A DNA stretch of 64,000 nucleotides from DASTFP01 sp963816855. Lineage in GTDB: Bacteria > Verrucomicrobiota > Verrucomicrobiia > Chthoniobacterales > Terrimicrobiaceae. The position numbers and the translations under genes were made by a program. Each line of letters starts with the position of its first letter. Position 1 is the first letter of the stretch. Below, piece after piece: positions 1 to 8,524 of this stretch. The notes under the pieces were generated by a model, which was not told where the DNA came from, searched no databases, and was given only the letters and a program-made list of their open reading frames with translations. The stretch covers positions 12,908-76,907 of the forward strand of contig CAWFMA010000029.1 of assembly GCA_963816855.1 (NCBI GenBank), written 5' to 3'.

Positions 1-99
1 TACTTCTTTGTTCTTGACGGGGCCTTCCTCCTTTTTCAGCGGCTCGTCTTGCAACGGACCCGCTCCCTCTCCACGGCGCGACTCTTGTGACGTTTCCAT
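1..99 (-). CDS. N-terminal end of an unidentified protein (runs off the left edge)
   Basis: The frame opens with ATG at 99 and stays open to the window edge, giving 33 residues. It begins METSQESRRGEGAGPLQDEP and is very hydrophilic and charged, rich in Glu, Lys and Arg. It lies just downstream of, and in the same direction as, the NAD(P)HX repair gene, about 80 bases after its stop, so it could be the next gene of that operon. Too little is visible to name a family. A charged tail before a membrane domain is one possibility, but that is a guess. Confidence 0.4.
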   Translation of the reverse strand, partial: METSQESRRGEGAGPLQDEPLKKEEGPVKNKEV

Positions 100-182
100 G
101 CCGCAATATCGCTCATTCGCCTGCGTTCTGCACGTTCGAATACCTCGTGCGTCTATTTGCGGAGATCAAGGAAGCCGGCCAA

Positions 183-1652
183 CTAGTAGCTGCCCGCGCG
201 TAAGGCCGAAAAAGCGGCGCCAAGACAATTAACCACCGAACTCGCGCAGACGGACTCCGGCGAACCGAAAGGATCGAAAACTGCCGCTTCGGCCGAACGG
301 CCGCAAAGCCAAGCCGCCAGGACGGCGCTTTGGAAGAGATCTTTCCCTGGAAGTTGAGCCGCGAGGGCTGCACACACCCCCGTCAGGACGTCTCCCATGC
401 CGCCGCTCGCCATGCCGGGGTTTCCTGTCGTGTTGATAGATCTTCCCTGTCGCGAGTTTCCAATGAGCGTCCTGGCACCCTTTAGAAGCAGCGTGACGCG
501 ATGTTCGCCCAGGAAGTCATCCAACCACTGCCGGCGCGTTCTGCCTTTCTGCGGATAGAGCCGTTCCATCTCCCCGGGATGCGGAGTCAAAAGACGCGGC
601 CCGGAACAGTCCGCGAGAAGTGAAACGTCGCGCGAGAGCGCGTTGAGGGCGTCGGCATCCACGACCATGGGTTGCGGTGCTTCCCGAATGACGTCGAGAA
701 CTTCGTCGGCATCTTTCGAGCCCAGCCCCGGCCCAATGGCCAAGGAGTCAAAACGCTGGTCACGCACCTCTCGATAACTCTCGACGGGTTTGACCATGAC
801 TTCAGGGATGCAGGAAATCGCCAGAAGCTGAGCAGTGTCGGGCTTCGCCAGAAGGGTAACCAGGCCCGCTCCGGCCCGGACCGCCGCCGCGCTGCATAAG
901 CGTGCCGCGCCGGTGAACCCGGGAGACCCCGCAATGATGCCGACCCTGCCGCAGTCCCCCTTGTGAAGATCGAATGGGCGCGGCGGAAGCCACGTTCTCA
1001 AGGCGCGGGCCGTCGCCACGTCCCACGGCTCTGCCTCCGTAGGTTGAAGTTCCGGCAACTCGACAACCGCAAGGCGCCCAACCACGCCTGTCGCCGTATC
1101 AGCCACCAGCCCGGCTTTGACGCAACCGATCGTGGCGGTCAAATCGGCAGTTACACAAACCGGCGCGGGAAGCCCCGTATCCCCGTTCAGGCCGCTAGGA
1201 ATGTCGATCGCCAAAACCCACGCTCCCTGATACTGCCGCAATCGATTCAGCAGCCGAATGGAAGCCGCGACTTCTTCACGTGGTTCGCCGCGGGCGCCGA
1301 TTCCCAGGAGCCCGTCCAAAACGACCTTCGGCCGGCGATCCGCGCTGTCGCCGGTGCCTTTCGGAAGCTCGTCGAGTTTCTTCGCCGTCAGGGAGGACAA
1401 CGCGGACTCCGGATAAGCGAAATGCAGCTCGATTTTCCAACCCCACCTCGCCAGGTGCCGCCCGGCAACCAGCCCGTCCCCGGCATTGTTGCCCTTCCCG
1501 CAGAACACTCTGCAAAGGCCAGGCGTCGGATGAAATTGCCGGACGATTTCGGCGATGCCCAGCCCGGCTTGTTCCATCAAGTCCTCCGCCCGCACTCCGC
1601 GCGCAAACGCTGCCTCTTCGGCGGTTTTCATGTTTTCGCAGCTGACAAGCAT
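183..1652 (-). CDS. nnr: Bifunctional NAD(P)HX epimerase / ADP- or ATP-dependent NAD(P)HX dehydratase
   Basis: Repairs NADHX and NADPHX, the hydrated damage forms of NAD(P)H, in the cytoplasm. The N-terminal half is the YjeF_N epimerase domain, with the GKGNNAGDGLVAGRHL loop near residue 53 and the conserved LLGIGARGEPR segment. The C-terminal half is the ribokinase-like YjeF_C dehydratase, with HKGDCGRVGIIAGSPGFTGA, a VDADALNALS motif, TPHPGEMERL and GNPGMASGGMGDVLTG. The length of about 490 residues is normal for the fused enzyme. ATG at 1652 is taken as start; a GTG codon lies immediately upstream at 1655. The start abuts a dispersed repeat (1656-1966), so the repeat supplies whatever promoter or leader the gene has. 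Confidence 0.95.
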   Translation of the reverse strand: MLVSCENMKTAEEAAFARGVRAEDLMEQAGLGIAEIVRQFHPTPGLCRVFCGKGNNAGDGLVAGRHLARWGWKIELHFAYPESALSSLTAKKLDELPKGTGDSADRRPKVVLDGLLGIGARGEPREEVAASIRLLNRLRQYQGAWVLAIDIPSGLNGDTGLPAPVCVTADLTATIGCVKAGLVADTATGVVGRLAVVELPELQPTEAEPWDVATARALRTWLPPRPFDLHKGDCGRVGIIAGSPGFTGAARLCSAAAVRAGAGLVTLLAKPDTAQLLAISCIPEVMVKPVESYREVRDQRFDSLAIGPGLGSKDADEVLDVIREAPQPMVVDADALNALSRDVSLLADCSGPRLLTPHPGEMERLYPQKGRTRRQWLDDFLGEHRVTLLLKGARTLIGNSRQGRSINTTGNPGMASGGMGDVLTGVCAALAAQLPGKDLFQSAVLAAWLCGRSAEAAVFDPFGSPESVCASSVVNCLGAAFSALRAGSY

Positions 1653-1655
1653 CAC

Positions 1656-1966
1656 CTAGGAGACTGTTGAAAACCCCATGGAGGTCACGCGCGAGCTCTT
1701 TGGGGCACATATCGGTGGAGGGACGAAGGAGCATCCCCATGAAGGGCGGTGACTGAGAAGCGACGCCGAGAGGTGCCCCAAAGAGTTCGCGCCCTCCGGG
1801 TTGCACCAATTTTCGGCCCTCACCGTGTCGCCAAGCCTGTCCGTAGCGCCACCGCTTGCGGGGAGATGGGGACCCCGCAACCCCATCAAGCCTGCGCTTG
1901 GCTCCTTGCGATCTTCCGAAAATTGATAGCAACGTGGCATATGCGGGTTTCTCAACAGTCTTCTAG
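1656..1966. repeat. 311-bp MITE-like repeat with inverted ends (long copy)
   Basis: The ends are inverted copies of each other: CTAGGAGACTGTTGAAAACC at 1656 against CTAGAAGACTGTTGAGAAAC read inward from 1966. Inside, a second inverted pair lies at 1689-1708 and 1773-1792 and matches at 19 of 20 positions. A shorter relative sits at 29796-29875 and shares both ends, an 18-base core (TCGCGCCCTCCGGGTTGC) and the terminal GTGGCAT block. No convincing protein is encoded. Inverted ends, a strongly folding interior and two copies of different length suggest a non-autonomous mobile repeat. The element fills the gap between nnr and dnaJ. Confidence 0.75.
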
Positions 1967-2005
1967 CCGTTTCCCTGAATGTTCGAAGGGAAGGTGTTCC
2001 TCGCC

Positions 2006-2022
2006 GGGGTTTCGGCAACCCC
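2006..2022 (-). terminator. Possible stem-loop directly after dnaJ
   Basis: A six-base-pair stem (GGGGTT at 2006-2011 pairing with AACCCC at 2017-2022) with a five-base loop lies immediately beyond the dnaJ stop codon. No clear U-tract follows, so it may be a 3'-end stabiliser rather than an intrinsic terminator. Confidence 0.3.
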
Positions 2023-3162
2023 CTAGGTGAACAGATCCCTCAGGCGTTCGGTGAAGCTTTTGTGCAGCGGTGTGTTATCCTCTCCGCAAAGTTGGGCGAA
2101 ATGCTCAAGCGCCTTGCGCTGTTCGCTGTTAAGTCTGGTGGGCACCTCGACCTGCACGCGAACCAAAATGTCTCCCCGGCTGGAACCGTGCAGCGCCGGC
2201 AGACCGTGGCTGCGAACCCGGAACACACTGTCGCTCTGCGTTCCGAAGGGAATTTTTAAATTCACCGCGCCAGTGAGCGTCGGAACGCGCACCTCTCCGC
2301 CAAGTGCGGCAATCGAAAAGGGGATCGGCATGTCGCAATGCAAATCCATTCCCTCGCGCTGGAAGAGCGAATGCTCCTTGAGGTGGATAACAACGTAGAG
2401 GTCACCCGGGGTGCCGTTGCGCAACCCAGCTTCGCCGCCTCCCGCGCTGCGCAAACGGGCCCCCTCGTCAATCCCCGCGGGAACTTTCAGTTTTACGCGA
2501 GAAGTGTGTTCCACCCGCCCGTCGCCATCGCACGTCCGGCACGGTTTTTCGATGACCCGGCCGGTTCCCTGGCAGTTCGGACACGTCTGCGCAACTTGAA
2601 AGAAACCGCGCGACGCCACGACCTGTCCGCGCCCGCGGCAAACCGAACACGTCACGGTTTGAGAACCTTTTTGCGCTCCCGAACCGTCGCATGTCTCGCA
2701 AACGTCGAGTTTGCGGATCTCGATTTCCTTTTCGCATCCGCTCGCAGCCTCCTCCAAGGTGATCTGCATGTCGTAGCGCAGATCGGAGCCGCGCTGGCGC
2801 CCCGAGCCATCGGTCTGTCCGCCGCCAAAAAAGTGCTCGAAAATTCCGCCGCCGCCGCCGGCTGTCCCGAAGACCTCGCGAAAAAGATCAAAAGGATCGT
2901 GGAAACCTCCTCCCGATCCGCCGATCCCGCCTTGCTGGAATGCCGCATGGCCGTAGCGGTCGTAGGCGGCACGCTTTTGCGGATCGATAAGGATCTCATA
3001 GGCCTCGCCAAGCTCCTTGAATCGATCTTCTGCGGCTTGGTCTCCGGGATTCTTGTCCGGATGAAACTTTACCGCGAGCTTGCGGTAGGCGCGTTTGACG
3101 TCTTCCTCGCTCGCGTCCCGTTCGACTCCGAGAACTTCGTAGTAGTCGCGCTTGCGGGTCAT
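2023..3162 (-). CDS. dnaJ: Chaperone protein DnaJ (Hsp40)
   Basis: Co-chaperone that delivers unfolded proteins to DnaK and stimulates its ATPase. All parts of a type I DnaJ are present: an N-terminal J domain with the HPD triplet (KFHPDKNPGD, about residue 34), a Gly/Phe-rich linker, four zinc-binding CxxCxGxG repeats (CETCDGSG, CSVCRGRG, CPNCQGTG, CRTCDGDG) and a C-terminal substrate-binding region. The length of 379 residues is standard. Its ATG overlaps the grpE stop by one base (TGATG), so the two are translationally coupled. dnaK is not in the window. It is the last gene of an operon starting at the lipoprotein gene (6225). Confidence 0.98.
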   Translation of the reverse strand: MTRKRDYYEVLGVERDASEEDVKRAYRKLAVKFHPDKNPGDQAAEDRFKELGEAYEILIDPQKRAAYDRYGHAAFQQGGIGGSGGGFHDPFDLFREVFGTAGGGGGIFEHFFGGGQTDGSGRQRGSDLRYDMQITLEEAASGCEKEIEIRKLDVCETCDGSGAQKGSQTVTCSVCRGRGQVVASRGFFQVAQTCPNCQGTGRVIEKPCRTCDGDGRVEHTSRVKLKVPAGIDEGARLRSAGGGEAGLRNGTPGDLYVVIHLKEHSLFQREGMDLHCDMPIPFSIAALGGEVRVPTLTGAVNLKIPFGTQSDSVFRVRSHGLPALHGSSRGDILVRVQVEVPTRLNSEQRKALEHFAQLCGEDNTPLHKSFTERLRDLFT

Positions 3163-3680
3163 CAGGGAGGCCCTTTCGAGACAACGACGCTGGCCGGCCG
3201 GATCAGTCGATCCTTCAGTTTAAAACCCCTGCGAATCTGACGGATCACGGACCCGTCTGCCACCTCGCCGTTCGGTTCATGGGCAACGGCCTCGTGAAGG
3301 TTCGGATCGAACGCATCTCCGACCGCGTTGACGACTTCGACGCCATTCTCGCGAAGAAAGTCCTCCAATTGCTTGCGCACCATTTCCAACCCTTGGATGA
3401 TCCCCGCGGCGTCGGAGGCATTTCTCGCCGCGTCCAGGCCGAGTTCAAAATTGTCCAGGATCGGCAGCAGTTTTTCGATGAGCGAGTTGTTGGCGTAACG
3501 GATGGCCTCTTCCTTTTCACGGGCCACGCGCTTGCGATAATTGTCAAGATCCGCGCGCGCGCGAAGCGCGGCATCCTTGTATTTCTCCAACTCCTCGGCA
3601 GCATTCTCTGCGGGGGCGGGTGGCGGTTGCTCGGCAGTCTCGATTTGGCTCTCGGGATCAGTCTCTGGTTGGCTATTCAT
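3162..3680 (-). CDS. grpE: Nucleotide exchange factor GrpE
   Basis: Releases ADP from DnaK during the chaperone cycle. The 172-residue protein has an acidic, glutamine/proline-rich N-terminal tail, a long charged helix (EELEKYKDAALRARADLDNY), the typical RKRVAREKEEAIRYAN segment and a C-terminal beta domain around DPNLHEAVAHEPN and VIRQIRRGFKLKDRLIRPA. Its start overlaps the stop of the upstream SpoIIE-type phosphatase gene as ATGA, and its stop overlaps the dnaJ start. The chaperone pair is thus embedded in a signalling operon. Confidence 0.97.
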   Translation of the reverse strand: MNSQPETDPESQIETAEQPPPAPAENAAEELEKYKDAALRARADLDNYRKRVAREKEEAIRYANNSLIEKLLPILDNFELGLDAARNASDAAGIIQGLEMVRKQLEDFLRENGVEVVNAVGDAFDPNLHEAVAHEPNGEVADGSVIRQIRRGFKLKDRLIRPASVVVSKGPP

Positions 3681-5104
3681 CGTTTTCGGATGGCAATCAG
3701 TGTAATATCGTCGTGCTGGGGAAAGTTCCCCGCGAAGTTTTTCACCTCCTCGGTAAGCCGTTTTATGATTCCCGGCGCGCCATGCGCGGCGCTCGATTGC
3801 AGGGTCCGCACCAACCGAGGCAGTCCAAACTCCATGCCCTCTTCGTCAAGGGCTTCCGTCGCTCCATCGGTGTAAAGTAGAATGCAATCATCGGTCGCCA
3901 GCTCAAACGAGAAGTCGGCGGTGACTCTATTAAAGACTTCTCCGCTGTCAATGCCCAGGGCCATGCCCTTTGGCGTCAGTTTTTCCACCCGCTGGCCGGC
4001 GGATCGATACCAAAGCGGGGCATCGTGTCCCGCCCGCGCCAGCATCACGTGGCTATCCTGCTTGTTTAGGATGAGGTAGGCCATGCTGATAAACATGTCT
4101 TCCTTGATATCAGGATAAAGCTGCTGATTTACCCGCCGCAACACTTCGGCCGCCGATATGCGCCCGACGGCCTCACTGCGAATCACGCTGCGGCACATCG
4201 CCATGATCAGAGATGCCGGGACCCCCTTCCCCGAAACATCAGCGATGGCCACGCCTACACGATGTTCGTCCACCCGGATATAATCGTAATAATCTCCGCT
4301 CACCTGGCGCGCGGGCACATTGACGCCGCTGAGTTCATAGCCGTCCACAGTCGGCGGTGACGATGGAAGCAGAATCGCCTGAATCTCCCGGGCAATTTCG
4401 AGATCGTGATCGAGGCGTTTTTTCTCGCCGGCCTCCAGATAGACCACCTCGTTGTAGAGGGCGAATGCCGATTGTTCGGCAATCGCTTTGAAAACGGTGA
4501 GATCCTTCTCCGAAAAGGGTGTGCTCGCTGGGCCATTCGCCAGCCCGATAACGCCCAACACCTTGCGACGGTAGGTGAGCGGCCCGATGATCGCGGAATG
4601 CGCGTTGACGTCGCTGGATCCCAGCGCCTCCGCCAGATCCTCTTCCGAACAGAGCCGGGCCTGGCCGCTTTCCAAGGCGGCGCCGAGAATTCCTTCGCCA
4701 CGCCGCACCGAACTCAGTCGCAGATAACTATCCAGCGCAAGGTGATTGCCAGCGGCCTGGTCGAGAATATGAACCGGGACCTTGATGAGGGCGGGGCAAC
4801 CCTTCGAGACGAAGGCCGGAAGCAATACGGGCTCAGTCTTATCCGTCAGATAGAGGGCACCGCCGTGCGCGTTCAGAATCCGGACCGCGCTCTCAACAAT
4901 CAGGCGGTGAAGCTCGCTCGAGCGGATGCCCTCGGAAAAGGCTTCGCCCAAGCCGTGAAGAAAATCAAAGACCCTGTCTTCCTCGACCTGAAGATCCGCG
5001 CGCTGCCGCTCCAGCTCGCTGATGCGTCGCGTGAAGGTATTCAACACCACCAGGAGCGCGATAAAGGTGCCGAAGAACAGCGCCAGGAAGATGTATGTCC
5101 ACAT
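3677..5104 (-). CDS. Membrane-anchored GAF / SpoIIE-family serine phosphatase (RsbU-like)
   Basis: Predicted PP2C-type phosphatase acting on a phosphorylated STAS antagonist in a partner-switching pathway. The 475-residue protein starts with one transmembrane helix (IFLALFFGTFIALLVVL), followed by a short coiled segment, a GAF sensor domain (about 55-215) and a SpoIIE/PP2C domain. That domain carries the metal-binding acidic motifs SGDYYDYIRVDEHRVGVAIA / DVSGKGVPASLIMAM and the late DDCILLYTDGATEA and DDITLIAIRK motifs. The gene follows a STAS gene by 21 bases, the likely substrate, and overlaps grpE by four bases. The ligand of the GAF domain is unknown. Confidence 0.92.
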   Translation of the reverse strand: MWTYIFLALFFGTFIALLVVLNTFTRRISELERQRADLQVEEDRVFDFLHGLGEAFSEGIRSSELHRLIVESAVRILNAHGGALYLTDKTEPVLLPAFVSKGCPALIKVPVHILDQAAGNHLALDSYLRLSSVRRGEGILGAALESGQARLCSEEDLAEALGSSDVNAHSAIIGPLTYRRKVLGVIGLANGPASTPFSEKDLTVFKAIAEQSAFALYNEVVYLEAGEKKRLDHDLEIAREIQAILLPSSPPTVDGYELSGVNVPARQVSGDYYDYIRVDEHRVGVAIADVSGKGVPASLIMAMCRSVIRSEAVGRISAAEVLRRVNQQLYPDIKEDMFISMAYLILNKQDSHVMLARAGHDAPLWYRSAGQRVEKLTPKGMALGIDSGEVFNRVTADFSFELATDDCILLYTDGATEALDEEGMEFGLPRLVRTLQSSAAHGAPGIIKRLTEEVKNFAGNFPQHDDITLIAIRKR

Positions 5105-5125
5105 GGAGCGACATCGGAGACAACC

Positions 5126-5656
5126 CTAACGGTCCGTCGCTTTACCCGTATCCGAAACGTTCAGCTCATGACGCATGAATTCGAGGACATCCTTGAACTT
5201 CACCTCGTTGGAGGAATCGGCCTGGACCAGAGCCTCGTGAGCTTCCAGGACCATTCGCTTCTGCTCGTCGTGTCCCGATTTCTTCAGGGCGGCTTCGTGA
5301 AGCTCCAATTTCTGCGGTTGCTCCTGGGCAGCGGAAGGGCCTTCCACGCGGAAAAGCTGATCCAGTCCGAGACTACACAGGAGACCCGCATTGCGATCGT
5401 TGACATTGACTACGCTTAACCCTCCCTGACCAAGCTCGCGCAGGCGTAGAGCCACGCCGGCGAGAGTGCCCATGAACGTTGAGTCCATTTGCTCGCAATC
5501 ACGCAGGTCAGCGACAAAATCCCTGTAGCCACGCTGAATCATCTGTTTTACAAACTCCTTGAGACCCGCGCTATTCTGGAAGGTTCCTCGGCCCTCCACT
5601 TTTATCCAGACGGTGCGGTCAACGCAGCCGACAAGGACGCTCGATGTCGTGTTCAC
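5126..5656 (-). CDS. STAS-domain protein (anti-sigma factor antagonist family)
   Basis: The 176-residue protein has an N-terminal STAS domain of about 110 residues with the hallmark phosphorylation-site region LRDCEQMDSTFMGTLAG, Ser59 being the expected phosphoacceptor. A charged C-terminal extension follows, including a predicted helix (EALVQADSSNEVKFKDVLEF). In partner switching, such proteins are phosphorylated by an RsbW-type kinase and dephosphorylated by a SpoIIE phosphatase. That phosphatase is encoded immediately downstream. No RsbW-like kinase or sigma factor is seen nearby, so the output is unknown. Confidence 0.9.
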   Translation of the reverse strand: MNTTSSVLVGCVDRTVWIKVEGRGTFQNSAGLKEFVKQMIQRGYRDFVADLRDCEQMDSTFMGTLAGVALRLRELGQGGLSVVNVNDRNAGLLCSLGLDQLFRVEGPSAAQEQPQKLELHEAALKKSGHDEQKRMVLEAHEALVQADSSNEVKFKDVLEFMRHELNVSDTGKATDR

Positions 5657-5712
5657 ACTGATAGGAAAAGACTACCCCAGTCCGCCAATGGCTGTCAAAT
5701 CCCTCCCCCTGG

Positions 5713-6225
5713 TCACCGCCACATAAACGACTGCCTCAACGCCACGATTCGACCGTTGACGATAAGAAGAACACGCCAGGAACTGACCCGGCCTGCTTCC
5801 AGATATTGGTCGCCTGCCGTGGTAAAGTCCGATCTGTAGGAGCCTTTCGCCTGCGGATAGTAGCGTTCCATGGCCATGACATAATTGGTCAGGGCGGCTT
5901 GACGGTATTCCAGCCGGATAGTGATATCCGCCCGCTCCGCGGTGCGCCAGAAAAAGGAGAAGTAGTTTCCGTAGCGCTGTTCAACTTGGTAATGCCCGAC
6001 CGCGCCCCAGGTCAGCCGCGCGCGCTGGAACACGACCGGCTCGCTTGTCGTAACCGGCAGCGGATCAGCATTGAAGAAATCCAGCTTGACCTTGCGAAAC
6101 TGGAACTTGTCGTTGAGTTCCAACGGCAGGACAGCGGCCTTTTCGAGCTTGGTGGCCGGCCCTTGCGGGGTCGAGCACGAAAAGAAGGCCAGCGATAACA
6201 AGCAGAATGCGAGGGGCGTCCTCAT
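5713..6225 (-). CDS. Putative lipoprotein of unknown function
   Basis: The N-terminus is a typical lipoprotein signal, MRTPLAFCLLSLAFFSCSTP, with a lipobox ending at Cys17, so the protein is probably anchored to a membrane facing the periplasm. The mature part (about 153 residues) is rich in beta-strand-like and aromatic stretches such as GNYFSFFWRTAERADITIRL. No family is recognised. It is the first gene of the operon that continues into STAS, SpoIIE, grpE and dnaJ, and it is divergent from the gene at 6327, leaving about 100 bases for promoters. Confidence 0.75.
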   Translation of the reverse strand: MRTPLAFCLLSLAFFSCSTPQGPATKLEKAAVLPLELNDKFQFRKVKLDFFNADPLPVTTSEPVVFQRARLTWGAVGHYQVEQRYGNYFSFFWRTAERADITIRLEYRQAALTNYVMAMERYYPQAKGSYRSDFTTAGDQYLEAGRVSSWRVLLIVNGRIVALRQSFMWR

Positions 6226-6326
6226 TGCGCGGGATACAAGCGGCTTTGCCGTTGCGTGTCAAATTCTCGCGGCGCTTGACTGACGGCTGCTTTTCGCATT
6301 CGGATTCCGGGCAACCGCCGATCTCC

Positions 6327-6839
6327 ATGAAAGCCCATGAACTTCTGCAGCGATTGCCAGCGGAAAACGCCGCCGAAATCCTCGAATATCTTTACGCAAA
6401 GGAAAAGCCTGCCTACCGCCATTGTCTTCAGATGTTGGCGTCCCGGCGGAAACTTCGTCCCGTCGTTCTGGAGCGGAAATCGCGGCCCGAGCGCCATTTC
6501 TGGATGATCTCCGAACTGGTTCGCAAGGCAAACGACGACGCGGCCACCGAAGTGCTCCAGACCTGGCTGCTCGGAAATCATCGCGAGATGGTCTGTTCAT
6601 TTCTCGACAGCCTCGGAGTTCCACACGATCGCGGCCTGCTCGATACTCTCCCGGCCGAGCCCGAGGAGAAGGTTCTTCGCGAGGCCGTGGATCGCATTCT
6701 CGGCAAGCATCCCCACCCCGCGGTCATCGTGTATCTTCACCTCTTCTGCAATATGGACATTGCGGATTGGCCGACTCTAAAGAAAATTACCAGCGAAAAT
6801 TCCCGCCTGTGCCTGACATCGCAACGCCTGAGCGCCTGA
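6327..6839 (+). CDS. Conserved-looking hypothetical protein
   Basis: The 170-residue reading frame begins MKAHELLQRLPAENAAEILE and is predicted to be almost entirely helical, with no membrane segment or signal peptide. The frame is open further upstream, but this is the first ATG with normal protein character. It overlaps the following gmhA gene by about 31 bases, which supports a real, translationally linked gene. No known domain is recognised. The repeated short helices (for example ATEVLQTWLLGNHREMVCSFLDSLG) suggest a helical-repeat or interaction protein, but this is inference. Confidence 0.7.
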   Translation: MKAHELLQRLPAENAAEILEYLYAKEKPAYRHCLQMLASRRKLRPVVLERKSRPERHFWMISELVRKANDDAATEVLQTWLLGNHREMVCSFLDSLGVPHDRGLLDTLPAEPEEKVLREAVDRILGKHPHPAVIVYLHLFCNMDIADWPTLKKITSENSRLCLTSQRLSA

Positions 6840-7402
6840 CGCCATTTCAATCCTCGCTCAACGAGGTCCTCGAAACGTTCCAGACCCTGAGAACCATCGA
6901 AGACGATTTTTCCCGCGCGGCGGAAATGGTCCGGGAGTGCCTGAAAGGCGGTGGCAAGCTTCTGATATGCGGCAACGGCGGGAGCGCGGCGGATAGCGCC
7001 CATATTGCGATGGAATTCACTTGCCGCTTCAAGGAAGACCGGCGGCCTTATCCGGCAATCACCCTAAGCGGGGATGGTGGACTTCTGACCGCGATCGGGA
7101 ATGACTACGGCTTTCAGGATATCTTTTCGCGGCAGGTTTGGGCATTCGGCAAACCGGGCGATGTCCTCATCGCGCTGTCGACCAGCGGCAAATCGCGCAA
7201 CGTGCTTTCCGCTATCGAGGAAGCGCGCCGCCAGCAAATGAAAACGATCGCTTTGCTGGGAAAGGGGGGAGGCTTCACCGCCGGAGCCGCCGATGTCGAT
7301 CTGATCATCGCCTCGAGCTCCACCGCCCGTATCCAGGAGGCTCACAAATTCCTTTTGCACATCCTCTGCGAGACGGTCGAATCCGCGCTTGCGGAAGGAT
7401 GA
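6809..7402 (+). CDS. gmhA: Phosphoheptose isomerase (SIS-domain)
   Basis: Converts sedoheptulose 7-phosphate to D-glycero-D-manno-heptose 7-phosphate, the first step of heptose synthesis for the LPS core. The 197-residue length and SIS-domain motifs agree with GmhA: GGKLLICGNGGSAADSAHIAMEF, LTAIGNDYGFQDIFSRQV, and ALSTSGKSRNVLSAIEEA. The start is a GTG at 6809 inside the end of the previous gene, because no ATG gives a full N-terminus. Its stop overlaps the prepilin peptidase start (ATGA). A DiaA-like SIS role is the main alternative. Confidence 0.9.
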   Translation: MPDIATPERLTPFQSSLNEVLETFQTLRTIEDDFSRAAEMVRECLKGGGKLLICGNGGSAADSAHIAMEFTCRFKEDRRPYPAITLSGDGGLLTAIGNDYGFQDIFSRQVWAFGKPGDVLIALSTSGKSRNVLSAIEEARRQQMKTIALLGKGGGFTAGAADVDLIIASSSTARIQEAHKFLLHILCETVESALAEG

Positions 7403-8484
7403 AAGAAATCGCGTTCCCTGCCGCCGCAGCGTTGATTGGCGGAATCGTGGGATCGTTTCTAAACGCTTGCATCCATCGGATGCCCCGCGGGATTTCGCTC
7501 TTAGATCCGCGCCGTTCCTTCTGCCCGGCTTGCGGTTCCACGATCCGCTGGCACGAAAATGTGCCTGTCGTCAGCTGGCTCCTGCTGCGAGGAAAATGCT
7601 CCTCCTGTGGCGAGAGGATTTCCTTTCGCTATCCGCTGGTTGAGATTCTCACCGCCGCCCTCTTTGCGTTTGCCTGGGCCCGCTATGGCTTTCCGCTCGC
7701 GCTGTTTTATTGGGTGCTTCTGGCCTTGCTGATTGCCGCGGCGTTCATCGATATCGAGCACTTCATCATCCCCGACGAAATCACCCTGGGCGGCGCTGCC
7801 GCCGGGCTGCTCCTGAGCATTCTGTTCCCCCAGGCGATGCAAACCACTTCCCGATTCGAGTCCCTTTGCCTTTCTCTTGCCGCGGCGGCTTTTGGTTACG
7901 GGTTGTTGTGGCTCGTTGTCGAACTGGGCAAGCTCGCCTTCGGCAACAAGCGGCACCATTTTGCGAAAGAGGAACCGTTCGTTCTGCAACCGGACGGCAA
8001 TGATGTCACCCTGCAGATCGGGGATGAAACCTTGTCATGGGAAGAGATCTTCGCGAGAGAATCGGACGAACTGGTTCTCGAGTGCGCCAGCTCCAGCATC
8101 GCCGGAGTGACGCCGGTTCTTCGGTTTCGTCACGATCGCATGATCGTCGAGAACAAGGAAACGCCTCTTGCCGAGCTGAACGCGATCAGCGGAACGCTCC
8201 GCTCAATCGTCATTCCCCGGGAAGCGATGGGCTTCGGCGATGTGAAGCTGGCGGCGGCCATCGGAGGGTTTCTTGGATGGAAGGCGGTCGTTTTCTCGCT
8301 CTGCGCGGGCTCGATCATTGGCTGCCTGGCAGCGCTGGCGGGCATTTTTCTGGCCCGGGGCAAAGCCGGAGCCCGGGTCCCTTTTGGACCGTTTCTGGCT
8401 TTGGGAGCCATCATCTGGACGTTCTGCGGAGACGAAATCTGGGCTTCGTATTTCGGACTGATCGCGGGGAGGAGCGTATTTTAA
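7399..8484 (+). CDS. pilD: Prepilin peptidase / type IV leader peptidase with a large inserted domain
   Basis: Membrane aspartyl protease that cleaves leader peptides of type IV pilins and type II secretion pseudopilins and may N-methylate them. The N-terminal part has the GSFLNACIHRMP motif and two zinc-type Cys pairs (CPAC and CSSC). The two catalytic aspartates are in FIDIEHFIIPDEITL and MGFGDVKLAAAIGGFLG. Between the aspartates lies an insertion of roughly 100 residues (KRHHFAKEEPFVLQ to TLRSIVIPREA) that looks soluble and beta-rich and is absent from classical PilD. The gene starts by ATGA overlap with gmhA. Pilus genes are not in the window. Confidence 0.93.
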   Translation: MKEIAFPAAAALIGGIVGSFLNACIHRMPRGISLLDPRRSFCPACGSTIRWHENVPVVSWLLLRGKCSSCGERISFRYPLVEILTAALFAFAWARYGFPLALFYWVLLALLIAAAFIDIEHFIIPDEITLGGAAAGLLLSILFPQAMQTTSRFESLCLSLAAAAFGYGLLWLVVELGKLAFGNKRHHFAKEEPFVLQPDGNDVTLQIGDETLSWEEIFARESDELVLECASSSIAGVTPVLRFRHDRMIVENKETPLAELNAISGTLRSIVIPREAMGFGDVKLAAAIGGFLGWKAVVFSLCAGSIIGCLAALAGIFLARGKAGARVPFGPFLALGAIIWTFCGDEIWASYFGLIAGRSVF

Positions 8485-8524
8485 ATTCGAGGCTTTCCGG
8501 AAATGGTATAAGGTATGGGGCCTG

